Assembly (NCBI RefSeq): GCF_003314995.1
Contig: NZ_QNRH01000001.1
Coordinates: 921,791-985,790 of the forward strand
Length of the DNA stretch: 64,000 bases
DNA from: Pseudochrobactrum asaccharolyticum
GTDB taxonomy: Bacteria > Pseudomonadota > Alphaproteobacteria > Rhizobiales > Rhizobiaceae
Direction: 5' to 3'
Under the pieces are notes generated by a model. It did not search any database, had not been told where the DNA came from, and saw nothing but the letters and a program-made list of their open reading frames with translations. Below, one piece after another: positions 53,983 through 62,855 of this stretch. Numbering within the stretch: the first letter of the stretch is position 1; every line of letters starts with the position of its first letter. The translations under genes were made by a program, and so were the position numbers.

Positions 53983-54786
53983 ATGAAATCTGCCCTTTTA
54001 AAAGCCTTTGTTGTATCTGCTGCGGCGGCGCTGCTTTGCGTTGCTCTGAGCATGATTATCAGCATTATTCGCAGTGAGCCTATTGGTCTAACCGGCATCG
54101 CCTTGAGCCTGATTTTGCCAATGATTACGGCATTTCCGACTATGACTGTGGTCTTCCATCGCAACTCCCAGCTGGCCAAGGCCTTTACCGATCTTGAGAA
54201 AGCCCATCAGGAATTACAAGCACGCTCCAAGATCGATTACATGACCGGTCTTTATAACCGTGAGGCTTTTTTCGAGATGATGCGCAATGTGCGCTCACGT
54301 CTGGATAGCGGTGCTCTGCTGCTAATTGATGCCGACCATTTTAAAAACATCAATGATCAATACGGCCACACAGTCGGCGATCGGGCATTGAAACTGATTG
54401 CCTTTGCGCTGCAGAATGTAACCCGTAAAGGCGATCTGGTTGGCCGTGTCGGCGGTGAAGAATTTTGTGTTTATCTGCCCAATGCCAGCCGCGCGGCGGC
54501 CATCAGTGTTGGCGAGCGTATTCGCGTCGAGATCGAAAATACGCCATTCTATATCAGTCAGAACCATGTTGAACCGCTGACCATCAGCGCGGGCGGCGCT
54601 CTTGCCAATAAAAGTGACAGTAATTCGCAGATTTTCAGCCGTGCAGATCATTGTCTCTATGAGGCAAAAAATCTGGGACGCAACTGTGTGGTCTTTGAAA
54701 AGACAGACGGAACAGAACCACAGGCTCAAAACCAGTTGCCACGCACGGCAACGATTGAAGATCTGGCCGGAGGCCGCGGTCTCTAA
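53983..54786 (+). CDS. membrane-anchored diguanylate cyclase
   Basis: Predicted c-di-GMP synthase of 267 aa. Two membrane helices lie in the first 75 residues (SALLKAFVVSAAAALLCVAL and IALSLILPMITAFPTMTVVF) with a very short periplasmic loop, then a coiled coil (LAKAFTDLEKAHQELQARSK) and a GGDEF domain. LLIDADHFKNINDQYGH and the active site GRVGGEEF are intact. RKGD five residues before GGEEF is a probable inhibitory site. Similar two-helix cyclases occur in Brucella. An earlier in-frame start at 53887 adds 32 residues without support. Confidence 0.87.
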   Translation: MKSALLKAFVVSAAAALLCVALSMIISIIRSEPIGLTGIALSLILPMITAFPTMTVVFHRNSQLAKAFTDLEKAHQELQARSKIDYMTGLYNREAFFEMMRNVRSRLDSGALLLIDADHFKNINDQYGHTVGDRALKLIAFALQNVTRKGDLVGRVGGEEFCVYLPNASRAAAISVGERIRVEIENTPFYISQNHVEPLTISAGGALANKSDSNSQIFSRADHCLYEAKNLGRNCVVFEKTDGTEPQAQNQLPRTATIEDLAGGRGL

Positions 54787-54789
54787 ATA

Positions 54790-54817
54790 GATTACGCTCT
54801 ATTTCCAGAGCGTAATC
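54790..54817. terminator. bidirectional hairpin overlapping the GNAT stop
   Basis: GATTACGCTCT and its exact complement flank ATTTCC. The stem includes the last codons and stop of the acetyltransferase gene (54799-54817). T-runs are weak. Confidence 0.55.
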
Positions 54818-55356
54818 ACTTCCTCTGCCGTCGAAACAGGGGCAAACCCCATACGTTGATAAAGCTGCAAAGCGCGCGGGCTATCGAGCGTATTGGTCTC
54901 CAGCCACAATTTTTGCGGATTATGCGACCATGCAGCTGCAAGTACTTCCGAGAAGAAGAACTTTGCCAGTCCCCGTCCTTGATAATCCGGCACCAGACCA
55001 AAATAATGCAGGTCGACACTCTCCGGCAGATTGAGATGCATCTCGGCAAAACCGGCAGGGCAACCATCGACATAAAGCAGAAAAATGCGAGTTTCTTCCG
55101 CCTTGATGATCGTGCTGACGACCTCATCACTTTGCGTGCGGCGCAGCATCCAATGATGCGGCTTACCAATCACTTCATAGAGATAACGATAGAGATGCAG
55201 CGGCATATTTTCAGCCAGCATGATTGCCAACCGGATACCTGCAGGTACCGGCACAGCAACAGATGACGGAGAGACCATTTCCAGACGCGTTACATGAACA
55301 GTCACTTCTTCCGAAGCCGGTGTATCGCTGTGGCCGGTCTCATTATTCGTCATCAC
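54799..55356 (-). CDS. GNAT N-acetyltransferase
   Basis: A 185-aa acetyltransferase. Motif A is LHYFGLVPDYQGRGLAKFFFSEVL (QGRGLAKF pyrophosphate loop), followed by WLETNTLDSPRALQLYQRMGFAPV. A similar core is seen in GNATs of Brucellaceae that sit alone; substrate unknown. The residue stretch 1-18 is polar and may be a late addition. Its gene ends inside a palindrome shared with the convergent cyclase gene (12 bp between stops). Confidence 0.87.
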   Translation of the reverse strand: MMTNNETGHSDTPASEEVTVHVTRLEMVSPSSVAVPVPAGIRLAIMLAENMPLHLYRYLYEVIGKPHHWMLRRTQSDEVVSTIIKAEETRIFLLYVDGCPAGFAEMHLNLPESVDLHYFGLVPDYQGRGLAKFFFSEVLAAAWSHNPQKLWLETNTLDSPRALQLYQRMGFAPVSTAEEVITLWK

Positions 55357-55439
55357 ACAATCTTCTTTGTCTAGAATTACAGGCTTCTTTGTCTCAAATT
55401 ACGGATATCGCGATATTTTATCAGGCAATAACAGCGATA

Positions 55440-56186
55440 TTATGCCGGAGCTTTACCAAAACGGATACGGTAACGACGATTTTCTTTGCCTTTTTTCTCA
55501 ATCTTGCCGATGTGAATTTCACCGATTTCCGATGTATTGGCGACATGCGTGCCGCCGCAAGGCTGAGAGTCAACCGAACCATTCTCACCGATGACCACAA
55601 GACAAATGCGTCCCTGCCCAACCGGCGGGCGTACATTCTTTGATTTCACAATATCAGGATTGGCTGCCAGTTCTTCATCGCTAATCCACTGCGCAGTGAC
55701 CGGCAGAGCCGCATTGACCAGCCCCATCAGCTTTTCGGTTACCGTTTCTTTGGAGAATTCAGCATCCGGCAGATCAAAATCCACGCGGCTGTCGTCAACA
55801 TTAACGGCAGCACCGGTAATCGGGAATGGACAAACAACAGAGAGCAAATGGCAGGCAGTATGCATCTGCATCAGTTTAAAGCGGCGTTCCCAGTCAATCT
55901 CTGCCGTCACCTCATCGCCGATCTGCGGCAGCGTCTGACCTTCTGCCGGCACATGGATGAAGTCATTTTTGGTCGTGCCATTCACAGCCACAGCAATCTG
56001 AATTTCAGAACCATCGGCACGGCGCAACACTCCGCTATCACCGGGCTGGCCACCGGATGTGGCATAGAACACAGTCTGATCGAGAATGATGCCGCCCTCT
56101 TCTGTCAGCCCGATCACCTTGGCCGGTGTGGCTTTCAGATAGGCGTTGTCACGAAAAAGCGGATTGGTTGCCGGACTCTGTGTCAT
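55440..56186 (-). CDS. alanyl-tRNA editing protein AlaX
   Basis: A 248-aa free-standing trans-editing factor that hydrolyses mischarged Ser- or Gly-tRNA-Ala. The N-terminal half has the AlaRS-type domain (TVFYATSGGQPGDSG); the zinc-dependent editing site has HTACH (HxxxH) and CGGTHV. This size corresponds to the AlaX-M form. ATG 56186 has GAGGGAACG directly upstream; an ATG five codons earlier lies before that site. Stands alone near cysK and a GNAT gene. Confidence 0.9.
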   Translation of the reverse strand: MTQSPATNPLFRDNAYLKATPAKVIGLTEEGGIILDQTVFYATSGGQPGDSGVLRRADGSEIQIAVAVNGTTKNDFIHVPAEGQTLPQIGDEVTAEIDWERRFKLMQMHTACHLLSVVCPFPITGAAVNVDDSRVDFDLPDAEFSKETVTEKLMGLVNAALPVTAQWISDEELAANPDIVKSKNVRPPVGQGRICLVVIGENGSVDSQPCGGTHVANTSEIGEIHIGKIEKKGKENRRYRIRFGKAPA

Positions 56187-56230
56187 CGTTCCCTCATGCA
56201 TGCTGTAAGAAGAATTCTTTTACGAGAGGT

Positions 56231-56404
56231 TTAAAGCAGTTTCAGGAAAAGTGGAACCGGTTTTCCTGAAACTATGGTAACAACAAAGAGATAGAGGAAT
56301 TACAGCGGCTCCAGTTAAGACTGAATCGTTGGAACCGCTGTAACTATTTGTTTTTACGCATTATCCGACGCAAAACCGGTTCCCACTTTTGCTGGAAATG
56401 CTAT
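56231..56404. repeat. Bru-RS/RIME-like repeats, copy G and an adjacent unit
   Basis: A 40-bp palindrome-like unit (AGTTTCAGGAAAAG ... CTTTTCC-type arms, 56236-56274) is followed by copy G (56300-56404): TTACAGCGG ... CCGCTGTAA and then TTACGCATTATCCGACGC ... AAATGCTATA. Copy G is the short form of copies C and F, lacking their inner 40-bp stem. Confidence 0.82.
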
Positions 56405-56414
56405 AAACCTCGGC

Positions 56415-57458
56415 TTATGCCTCGTAAGGCACGGCAATATCTGAACGATCAAGTAACCATTGCGGCACAGGCAATCCACGCTCTTGCAGAAAAGCCGGAT
56501 TATACATTTTCGACTGATAGCGATTGCCGTAATCCGCAAGGATAGTAACAATCCGCGCCCCCTTGCCCAGATCTTTTGCCAGACGGATCGCACCGGCAAT
56601 ATTGATAGCCGATGAGCCGCCGAGGCACAGACCTTCTTGCATCACCAGATCAAAAGCCAGTTTCAAAGCTTCAGCATCCGGAATTTGATAGGCGAAGTCG
56701 GGTTTGAAACCTTCCAGATTGCCGGTGATGCGTCCCTGTCCGATCCCTTCTGTGATCGATGATCCCTCGGCTTTCAGCTCTCCTGTCGTGTAATAGGAGT
56801 AGAGCGCCGCACCTTCCGGATCAGCCAGACCGATTTTGATATCTTTGTTAAAACCTTGCAGACCGGCAGCCACACCTGCCAGCGTACCGCCGGAACCAAC
56901 AGCACAGATAAAGCCGTCAATTTTGCCCTGCATCTGCTCCCAGATTTCCGGTGCAGTGGTCTCAATATGCGACTGGCGGTTGGCGTGATTATCAAACTGG
57001 TTTGCCCAGATCGCGCCATTGGGTTCGGTCTTCGCCAGTTGCTCAGCCAGACGACCGGACAAACGCACATAATTGTTCGGGTTCTTATAAGGCACAGCCG
57101 GAATTTCAATCAGTTCCGCACCGAGAAGGCGCAATGCATCTTTCTTTTCCTGACTTTGTGTTTCAGGGATCACAATGACTGTGCGATAACCCAGCGCCTT
57201 GGCAACCATCGTCAGGCCGATACCGGTATTACCGGCAGTGCCTTCAACAATAACACCACCTTTACGCAACAGCCCGCGTTTTTCAGCATCACGAATAATG
57301 TAAAGCGCTGCACGGTCTTTGACAGACTGACCCGGATTGGCGAATTCCGCCTTGCCGAAAATCTCGCAACCGGTCAGTTCAGATGCCTTGTTCAGGCGGA
57401 TAAGCGGTGTATTGCCGATCGCCTCAATCACAGAATTTGTAACACCTGACTGCACCAT
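56415..57458 (-). CDS. cysteine synthase (O-acetylserine sulfhydrylase family)
   Basis: PLP enzyme of 347 aa that makes cysteine from O-acetylserine and sulfide. The PLP lysine is Lys47 in NPGQSVKDRAA, the substrate loop is EGTAGNTGIG and the phosphate-binding glycines are GSGGTLAG. TPLIRLN near residue 18 is typical. The EGTAGNTG form and longer C-terminus differ from CysK of E. coli (which has ...SGNTG), placing it with the alphaproteobacterial CysK-like or CysM-like branch. cysK is the likely name but I left it empty. Confidence 0.9.
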   Translation of the reverse strand: MVQSGVTNSVIEAIGNTPLIRLNKASELTGCEIFGKAEFANPGQSVKDRAALYIIRDAEKRGLLRKGGVIVEGTAGNTGIGLTMVAKALGYRTVIVIPETQSQEKKDALRLLGAELIEIPAVPYKNPNNYVRLSGRLAEQLAKTEPNGAIWANQFDNHANRQSHIETTAPEIWEQMQGKIDGFICAVGSGGTLAGVAAGLQGFNKDIKIGLADPEGAALYSYYTTGELKAEGSSITEGIGQGRITGNLEGFKPDFAYQIPDAEALKLAFDLVMQEGLCLGGSSAINIAGAIRLAKDLGKGARIVTILADYGNRYQSKMYNPAFLQERGLPVPQWLLDRSDIAVPYEA

Positions 57459-57564
57459 GATGACTGTCCTTTATGGCTGCTTTGCATGCAAATTTCTGTT
57501 CCGAACCTATTGTTGCCCACCCGCTTATTCAAGGTAAGTTTTTCTGCTAAAATCAATAAGCCAA

Positions 57565-57600
57565 TAAAAAACACCGCCGGAATGCTCTCCGCCGATGTTT
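57565..57600 (-). terminator. intrinsic terminator of the DEAD-box helicase gene
   Basis: Stem ACACCGCCGG/CCGCCGATGT with an 8-nt loop and one mismatch region; on the minus strand TTTTTTATTGG follows. Confidence 0.8.
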
Positions 57601-57639
57601 TTATTTCATTTCAATACAGAAATCAGAAAAGCTGATAAA

Positions 57640-59184
57640 TCAGCTATTCCAGTCCTGTCCGGCCCGTTTTTTATTACGGTGGAAGGTTTTCTTATTCGCT
57701 GGCTTGCCGGTATTTGCCTGACCAGACTTATGACCAGCCCCTTGAGCGGAACTCTTGCCGCCACGGCCGGAATGATTACGGTTTGAGCGGGCACGCTCGC
57801 CTTGTGCAGGCTTGGCTTCAGCCGATTTCGGCGCATCATCATAGAGCTCGCGCACATCGGAGAAACCAGCCGAACGCTGCGGTGCTTTATCCAGATTTTT
57901 ATAAGGACGCGAGGTTTTACGCTTGCCAACGGCACGCGGATCAGGCTTTGGCCATTCATGCTCGAAGGTTGGCTTTTCTGTGCGTTCCGGCAACGGGCCA
58001 AACTGCGGAGGTAGTTCTTTCTGCGTCAGCTTGTTACGGATAACTCGCTCAACTGCCTTGAGCTTTGCATGTTCTGTACCGCCGTCATACAGGGTAATCG
58101 CGGCACCCGATGCACCATTACGACCGGTACGGCCGATACGGTGTACATAGCTTTCCGGCTCATCCGGCAGGTCATAGTTGATGACATGGCTGATACCCGG
58201 AACATCAATACCGCGTGCAGCAATATCCGTTGCGATCAGAACGCGCACGGAACGGTCTTTAAAGCCGTTCAGCGCACGCTGACGGGCATTTTGCGACTTG
58301 TTGCCGTGGATGGCTGCAACGGAATAACCGTCTTTTTCCAGTGTACGTGTCACCGCATCCGCACCATGTTTAGTACGGGTAAAGACAATAACAGTTTCCA
58401 GCTTCGGATTGGTCAAAAGGCTGGAAAGTGCCTTTTTCTTATCCTTGGTCTGCACGGTATAAACAACCTGCGTAATTTCAGCCGCAGTTGTACCGGCAGG
58501 TGAAACCTCAACGCGTACCGGATCGCGCAGCAGACCTTCGGCCAGTGCAACGATTTCCTTTGGCATGGTTGCCGAGAACAAAGCAGTCTGGCGATCCGCA
58601 CGGGTCGCTTTGGCAATGCGCTTCACATCATTGATGAAGCCCATATCCAGCATACGGTCAGCTTCATCAAGCACCAGCCATTTTGTGGCTGAGAGTTCGA
58701 CACATTTATCGCGCACCAGATCAGTCAAACGACCCGGTGTTGCCACCAGAATGTCCACACCCGGTGCCATTTTACGTACCTGAGAAGCGCGGGAAACACC
58801 GCCCAGAACCAATGCGGTTGAGAGATGCGCGCCTTTGGTCAGAACGCGAATGGTCTCTTCGATCTGCACAGCCAATTCACGGGTCGGCGCAAGGATCAGC
58901 GCACGGCAGGTCTTTGGCAGACGCTTATCACCGAGAGCCAAAATCTGTTCAATAATCGGCAGAGAAAACGCAGCAGTTTTGCCGGAACCGGTCTGTGCGA
59001 TACCCAGAATATCTTTGCCTTTCAGCTGTGCAGGCAAAGACTGCTGCTGAATTGGTTTTGGCGTGGTCATGCCAGCGGCAACCAGATTTTTCAGTAAAAG
59101 ACCGGTTACACCTAAAGCGGCAAAGCCAGAAGTTTCCTGAATTTCCGCAACAGCGGTCAGGTCAGTTTCATTTTGATTTGTCAA
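57640..59184 (-). CDS. DEAD-box RNA helicase (RhlE-like)
   Basis: ATP-dependent RNA helicase of about 514 aa. Q motif FAALGVTGLLLKNL ... TPKPIQQQSLP, motif I AQTGSGKT, motif II LVLDEADRMLDMGF, motif III LFSATMP and motif VI HRIGRTGRNG are all present. The last 120 residues are basic and low-complexity, ending in a Gly/Ser/Lys-rich tail that binds RNA. Start TTG 59184 (LTNQNETD) fits family N-termini; the frame is open to ATG 59238. It helps ribosome assembly or mRNA turnover, often in cold stress. Confidence 0.93.
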   Translation of the reverse strand: MTNQNETDLTAVAEIQETSGFAALGVTGLLLKNLVAAGMTTPKPIQQQSLPAQLKGKDILGIAQTGSGKTAAFSLPIIEQILALGDKRLPKTCRALILAPTRELAVQIEETIRVLTKGAHLSTALVLGGVSRASQVRKMAPGVDILVATPGRLTDLVRDKCVELSATKWLVLDEADRMLDMGFINDVKRIAKATRADRQTALFSATMPKEIVALAEGLLRDPVRVEVSPAGTTAAEITQVVYTVQTKDKKKALSSLLTNPKLETVIVFTRTKHGADAVTRTLEKDGYSVAAIHGNKSQNARQRALNGFKDRSVRVLIATDIAARGIDVPGISHVINYDLPDEPESYVHRIGRTGRNGASGAAITLYDGGTEHAKLKAVERVIRNKLTQKELPPQFGPLPERTEKPTFEHEWPKPDPRAVGKRKTSRPYKNLDKAPQRSAGFSDVRELYDDAPKSAEAKPAQGERARSNRNHSGRGGKSSAQGAGHKSGQANTGKPANKKTFHRNKKRAGQDWNS

Positions 59185-59494
59185 AATATAAGCTTTCGAT
59201 ATGCGCCGCCGGTCGGGAGAGCCGGACACACGCATCATCAGACCACCATGCGCAGCTGGTAATCCGGAAACAAATTTTTATACGACGAAGCGCCGGAACA
59301 TTGATGTTCTCACGCGACTTGCGCTGCCGTATCCGGTACGGAATGACCGGATTATTTCACCTCATCATGAGGCAAAGTTTCAAGACGCAACGAAGTCCAG
59401 CATGGAAAGCCCTAATGCAATATCTCGCATTAGACCCAAGCGCCTGAGCTGCATATGGGCGCTTTCTCTGCAAAAAGCAAATGAAATAAACAAC
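59185..59494. other. leader region of the DEAD-box gene
   Basis: About 300 bp upstream of the helicase start. The first 54 bp are also an open frame. No clear promoter boxes or further genes seen; long leaders are common for cold-inducible helicase genes, but I see no direct evidence for that here. Confidence 0.35.
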
Positions 59495-59524
59495 AGTGTC
59501 CTATGCAAATAAACATAGGACACT
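59495..59524 (-). terminator. intrinsic terminator of ade-ilvA
   Basis: Perfect 11-bp stem AGTGTCCTATG with an 8-nt loop, 14 bp after the ilvA stop on the minus strand; GTTGTTTATTT follows. Confidence 0.75.
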
Positions 59525-59537
59525 ATTTTAAATACTA

Positions 59538-60794
59538 TCAGATAATGAAATCGGCCAGAACCTGATTATCTGTAATATCCTGATAGGCCCAGCCTGCTTC
59601 CTTAAACTTTTTATCAAGGACAGCGAAATTCTTGGCATCTTTGGTTTCGATACCAATCAGCACAGAACCGAAATTTCGCGCCGATTTTTTCAGATATTCA
59701 AAACGCGCAATATCATCATCCGGCCCCAGCAGATCGAGGAACATACGCAATGCACCCGGACGCTGCGGGAAGCGGAAGATGAAATATTTCTTCAAACCTT
59801 CATAGCGCAACGCACGTTCTTTCACGTCCGGCAGACGTTCAAAGTCGAAGTTGCCGCCGGAAACCACCAAAACAATGGTTTTACCTTTAAGCTCGCTTTT
59901 CTTGAAGTCCTTGAGGGCATCAATTGCCAAGGCACCGGCAGGCTCCAGCACCACACCTTCAATATTAAGCATTTCGGTCATTGTGCCGCAAAGGCGGTTT
60001 TCCGGAACATTAATCACGGATGATGCCGGATAGGCTTTCAGCACTTTGAAATTCTCTGCGCCCAACTCGCCAACAGCAGCACCATCGACAAAATTATCGA
60101 CGGTTTGCAGCTTAATGCGCTTGCCTGCCTCAAGGCTGAGTTTCAGACTTGGCGCACCTTCCGGCTCGACAAAACGAAACTCTGTCGGCCAGCCAAGCGC
60201 TTTCACATAAAGCGTAACACCGGCAGAAAGCCCGCCACCGCCAACCGGCAGCATCATCAGATCCGGCACTTTGCCTTCCGGCAATTGTTCGGAAATTTCC
60301 TGAGCAACCGATGCCTGTCCGGTGATAATGCCCATAGCATCAAATGGCGGCACCATCAGCCCGCCTTCATTTTTGGCATAGTCCTGCGAGGCGGCGTAGC
60401 ACTGGTCGAAAATATCGCCGACCAGACGAATTTCGATGAACTCGCCGCCAAAAGCGCGGGTCTTGTCAATTTTCTGCTGCGGCGTTGTCACTGGCATGAA
60501 AACCACGCCCTTGCGGCCAAAATGGCGGCAGACATAGGCAAAACCCTGTGCGTGATTGCCCGCAGAGGCGCAGACAAACACCGCATTGGCGTCGGCTTTT
60601 TTAATCGCAGCGGAAATGAAATTGAATGCACCACGGATTTTATAGGAACGTACCGGCGTCAGATCTTCACGCTTCAGCCAGATATCCGCGCCATATTTAC
60701 GCGACAGATAATCATTGCGCTGCAGAGGTGTTTCACCAAACAGAGCGCGCATCTGTTCTGTCGCCAGCGCAACAGATTTTATAAAATCACTCAT
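59538..60794 (-). CDS. ilvA: threonine ammonia-lyase (threonine dehydratase)
   Basis: PLP enzyme of 418 aa converting threonine to 2-oxobutyrate, first step of isoleucine synthesis. The PLP lysine is in TPVRSYKIRGAFNF, the substrate loop is CASAGNHAQGFAY and the glycine loop is PVGGGGLSAG. The C-terminal ACT-like part begins around residue 325 (FPQRPGALRMFLDLLG) and gives allosteric control, in a single-copy form shorter than E. coli IlvA. Its ATG overlaps the ade stop by 4 bp, so the two genes are translationally coupled. Confidence 0.92.
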   Translation of the reverse strand: MSDFIKSVALATEQMRALFGETPLQRNDYLSRKYGADIWLKREDLTPVRSYKIRGAFNFISAAIKKADANAVFVCASAGNHAQGFAYVCRHFGRKGVVFMPVTTPQQKIDKTRAFGGEFIEIRLVGDIFDQCYAASQDYAKNEGGLMVPPFDAMGIITGQASVAQEISEQLPEGKVPDLMMLPVGGGGLSAGVTLYVKALGWPTEFRFVEPEGAPSLKLSLEAGKRIKLQTVDNFVDGAAVGELGAENFKVLKAYPASSVINVPENRLCGTMTEMLNIEGVVLEPAGALAIDALKDFKKSELKGKTIVLVVSGGNFDFERLPDVKERALRYEGLKKYFIFRFPQRPGALRMFLDLLGPDDDIARFEYLKKSARNFGSVLIGIETKDAKNFAVLDKKFKEAGWAYQDITDNQVLADFII

Positions 60795-62611
60795 AGGAAC
60801 AAATCAACTTTCTCGAAACTACGTACATCCACCAGCCCGATATCGGAAATACGCAATTCCGGTATCACCACAAGTGCAAGCAGTGAGTGCTGCATATAGG
60901 CGTTATTGAGAGTACAGCCCATGGCTGCCATGGCTTTCACCAGCTTGTCGGCTTTGGCGGCAACGACTTCGGCACGCTCGTCAGACATCAGGCCGGCAAT
61001 CGGCATTTCCACGCAGGCCAGTTCCCTGCCCTTGGAATACAGCACCACGCCGCCGCCGATTTCACCCAGACGATTAACGGCTTTTGCCATATCGTCTTTA
61101 TTGGTGCCGACCGCGATAATGTGATGGCTGTCATGGGCAACTGTCGATGCCAGCGCGCAATCCAGCGTATAGCCGAAACCGGATACAAAAGCATTGGTGA
61201 TCTGACCCGTACCGCGGTGGCGCTCTACCAGAGCAATCTGGCAAACATCATTGCGGCGATCCATCTGTACAATGCCGTCGCTCACGGAAAGTTCGGCTTC
61301 CAATGCACGGGTCGGCGCCTGATTTTCAATCACACCGATAACGCGCGCCGTTACATTTTTAGTGGGCTTTGGTGATTTAATATCAAAGTCTTGCGCGGAA
61401 AACTTACGGCCAAGCTTTACCGTATTCTTCGCTTTTTCCGGATATTTATAAGGTGCAATTTCCGCAACCAGTTTACCCTGCTCAGCCAGCAACACACCGC
61501 GTCCGTAAACGCGCTCAATTGTCAGCCCGGAGAGATCAGACACGATCAGGAAATCCGCACGGCGACCCGGAGTAATAGAGCCGATTTCACGCTCTAAGCG
61601 GAAATGCTGAGCAGTATTAATCGTCGCCATCTGAATAGCTGTGACAGGTTTCAGCCCTTGCGCAATCGCATGGCGCACAACGCGATCCATATGGCCGTCA
61701 TGCACGAGCGTGCCGGAATGGCTGTCGTCAGTACAGAGGATGAAATTGCGGGAATCCAGCCCCTGCTCGGTAATGGCCTTAACCTGAGTTGCAACATCAT
61801 ACCATGCAGAACCCAGACGCAGCATAGCGCGCATGCCTTGACGTACACGGGCAATGGCATCCTCAGCGCGTGTGCCTTCATGGTCGTCTTCCGGACCACC
61901 AGCAACATAACCGTGGAAAGCACGGCCAAGATCAGGCGATGCATAATGCCCGCCGACCGTTTTACCGGCATTCATCGTGGCATCAATCACGCCACGCATC
62001 GTCGGATCATTATTGGCAACGCCCGGAAAATTCATCACTTCGCCAAGACCGATAATATTTGGCCAGCTCATCGCTTCTAGCACTTCTGCCGCACCGATTT
62101 CCGCACCGCCATTTTCAAGCCCCGGCGCAGAAGGCACGCAGCTCGGCATCTGCACATAGACATTGACCGGCATGGCCATGGCTTCATCATGCATCAGCCG
62201 CACGCCTTCAAGCCCCAACACATTGGCAATTTCATGCGGATCAATGAACATAGAGGTCGTGCCATGCGGAACAACCGCACGGGTAAATTCTGTCACAGTC
62301 ACCATGCCGCTTTCGACATGCATATGCGCATCGCACAGACCAGGCACCAGATAGCGCCCTTCCGCATCAACCACTTTCGTCGTTGCGCCAATGCAATGAG
62401 TGGCATCATGGCCGACATAGGCAAAACGCCCTTCGACAATAGCAATATCAATGCCCGCGACAATCTCACCGGAATAAACACTGAGCAGACGGCCGTTGCG
62501 CACCACCATATCGGCTGGCTTGCGCCCCATGGCAACATCTACCAGAATTGGCGCAGATGCCGCCCATGACTTGATTTCAGGTTTTGATTTTTTAAGACCG
62601 GATGATGACAT
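60791..62611 (-). CDS. ade: adenine deaminase
   Basis: Metal-dependent amidohydrolase of about 606 aa that turns adenine into hypoxanthine and ammonia for purine salvage. The N-terminal metal motif is LVPGLCDAHMHVESGMV; FIDPHEIANVLG and ILCTDDSHSGTL add further ligands; the C-terminal ade domain has SHHIIAVGTNKDDM. ATG 62611 has GGAGATTGCT directly upstream; frames open to 62647 were set aside. It is the promoter-proximal gene of an unusual ade-ilvA pair. Confidence 0.93.
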   Translation of the reverse strand: MSSSGLKKSKPEIKSWAASAPILVDVAMGRKPADMVVRNGRLLSVYSGEIVAGIDIAIVEGRFAYVGHDATHCIGATTKVVDAEGRYLVPGLCDAHMHVESGMVTVTEFTRAVVPHGTTSMFIDPHEIANVLGLEGVRLMHDEAMAMPVNVYVQMPSCVPSAPGLENGGAEIGAAEVLEAMSWPNIIGLGEVMNFPGVANNDPTMRGVIDATMNAGKTVGGHYASPDLGRAFHGYVAGGPEDDHEGTRAEDAIARVRQGMRAMLRLGSAWYDVATQVKAITEQGLDSRNFILCTDDSHSGTLVHDGHMDRVVRHAIAQGLKPVTAIQMATINTAQHFRLEREIGSITPGRRADFLIVSDLSGLTIERVYGRGVLLAEQGKLVAEIAPYKYPEKAKNTVKLGRKFSAQDFDIKSPKPTKNVTARVIGVIENQAPTRALEAELSVSDGIVQMDRRNDVCQIALVERHRGTGQITNAFVSGFGYTLDCALASTVAHDSHHIIAVGTNKDDMAKAVNRLGEIGGGVVLYSKGRELACVEMPIAGLMSDERAEVVAAKADKLVKAMAAMGCTLNNAYMQHSLLALVVIPELRISDIGLVDVRSFEKVDLFL

Positions 62612-62855
62612 AGCAATCTCCATGACATGGCCGGAAACATTGTACATCCGACGCAGGCAAAAAACAGTTTTGCCAAGTTTGACCGTAAATTACCAGTTTG
62701 TTTTGATGTTTTAGGCAATTATCTCTGCGGATTGCACAATAAAATTACAAGAGCAGCTGCACGAAATAATTTCATAATAATGACTACATAATGTCTTTAC
62801 AGCCCCATATTTTTTATGGCAGCTTCATAACATATCAAATTTGGAGCAGAACATT

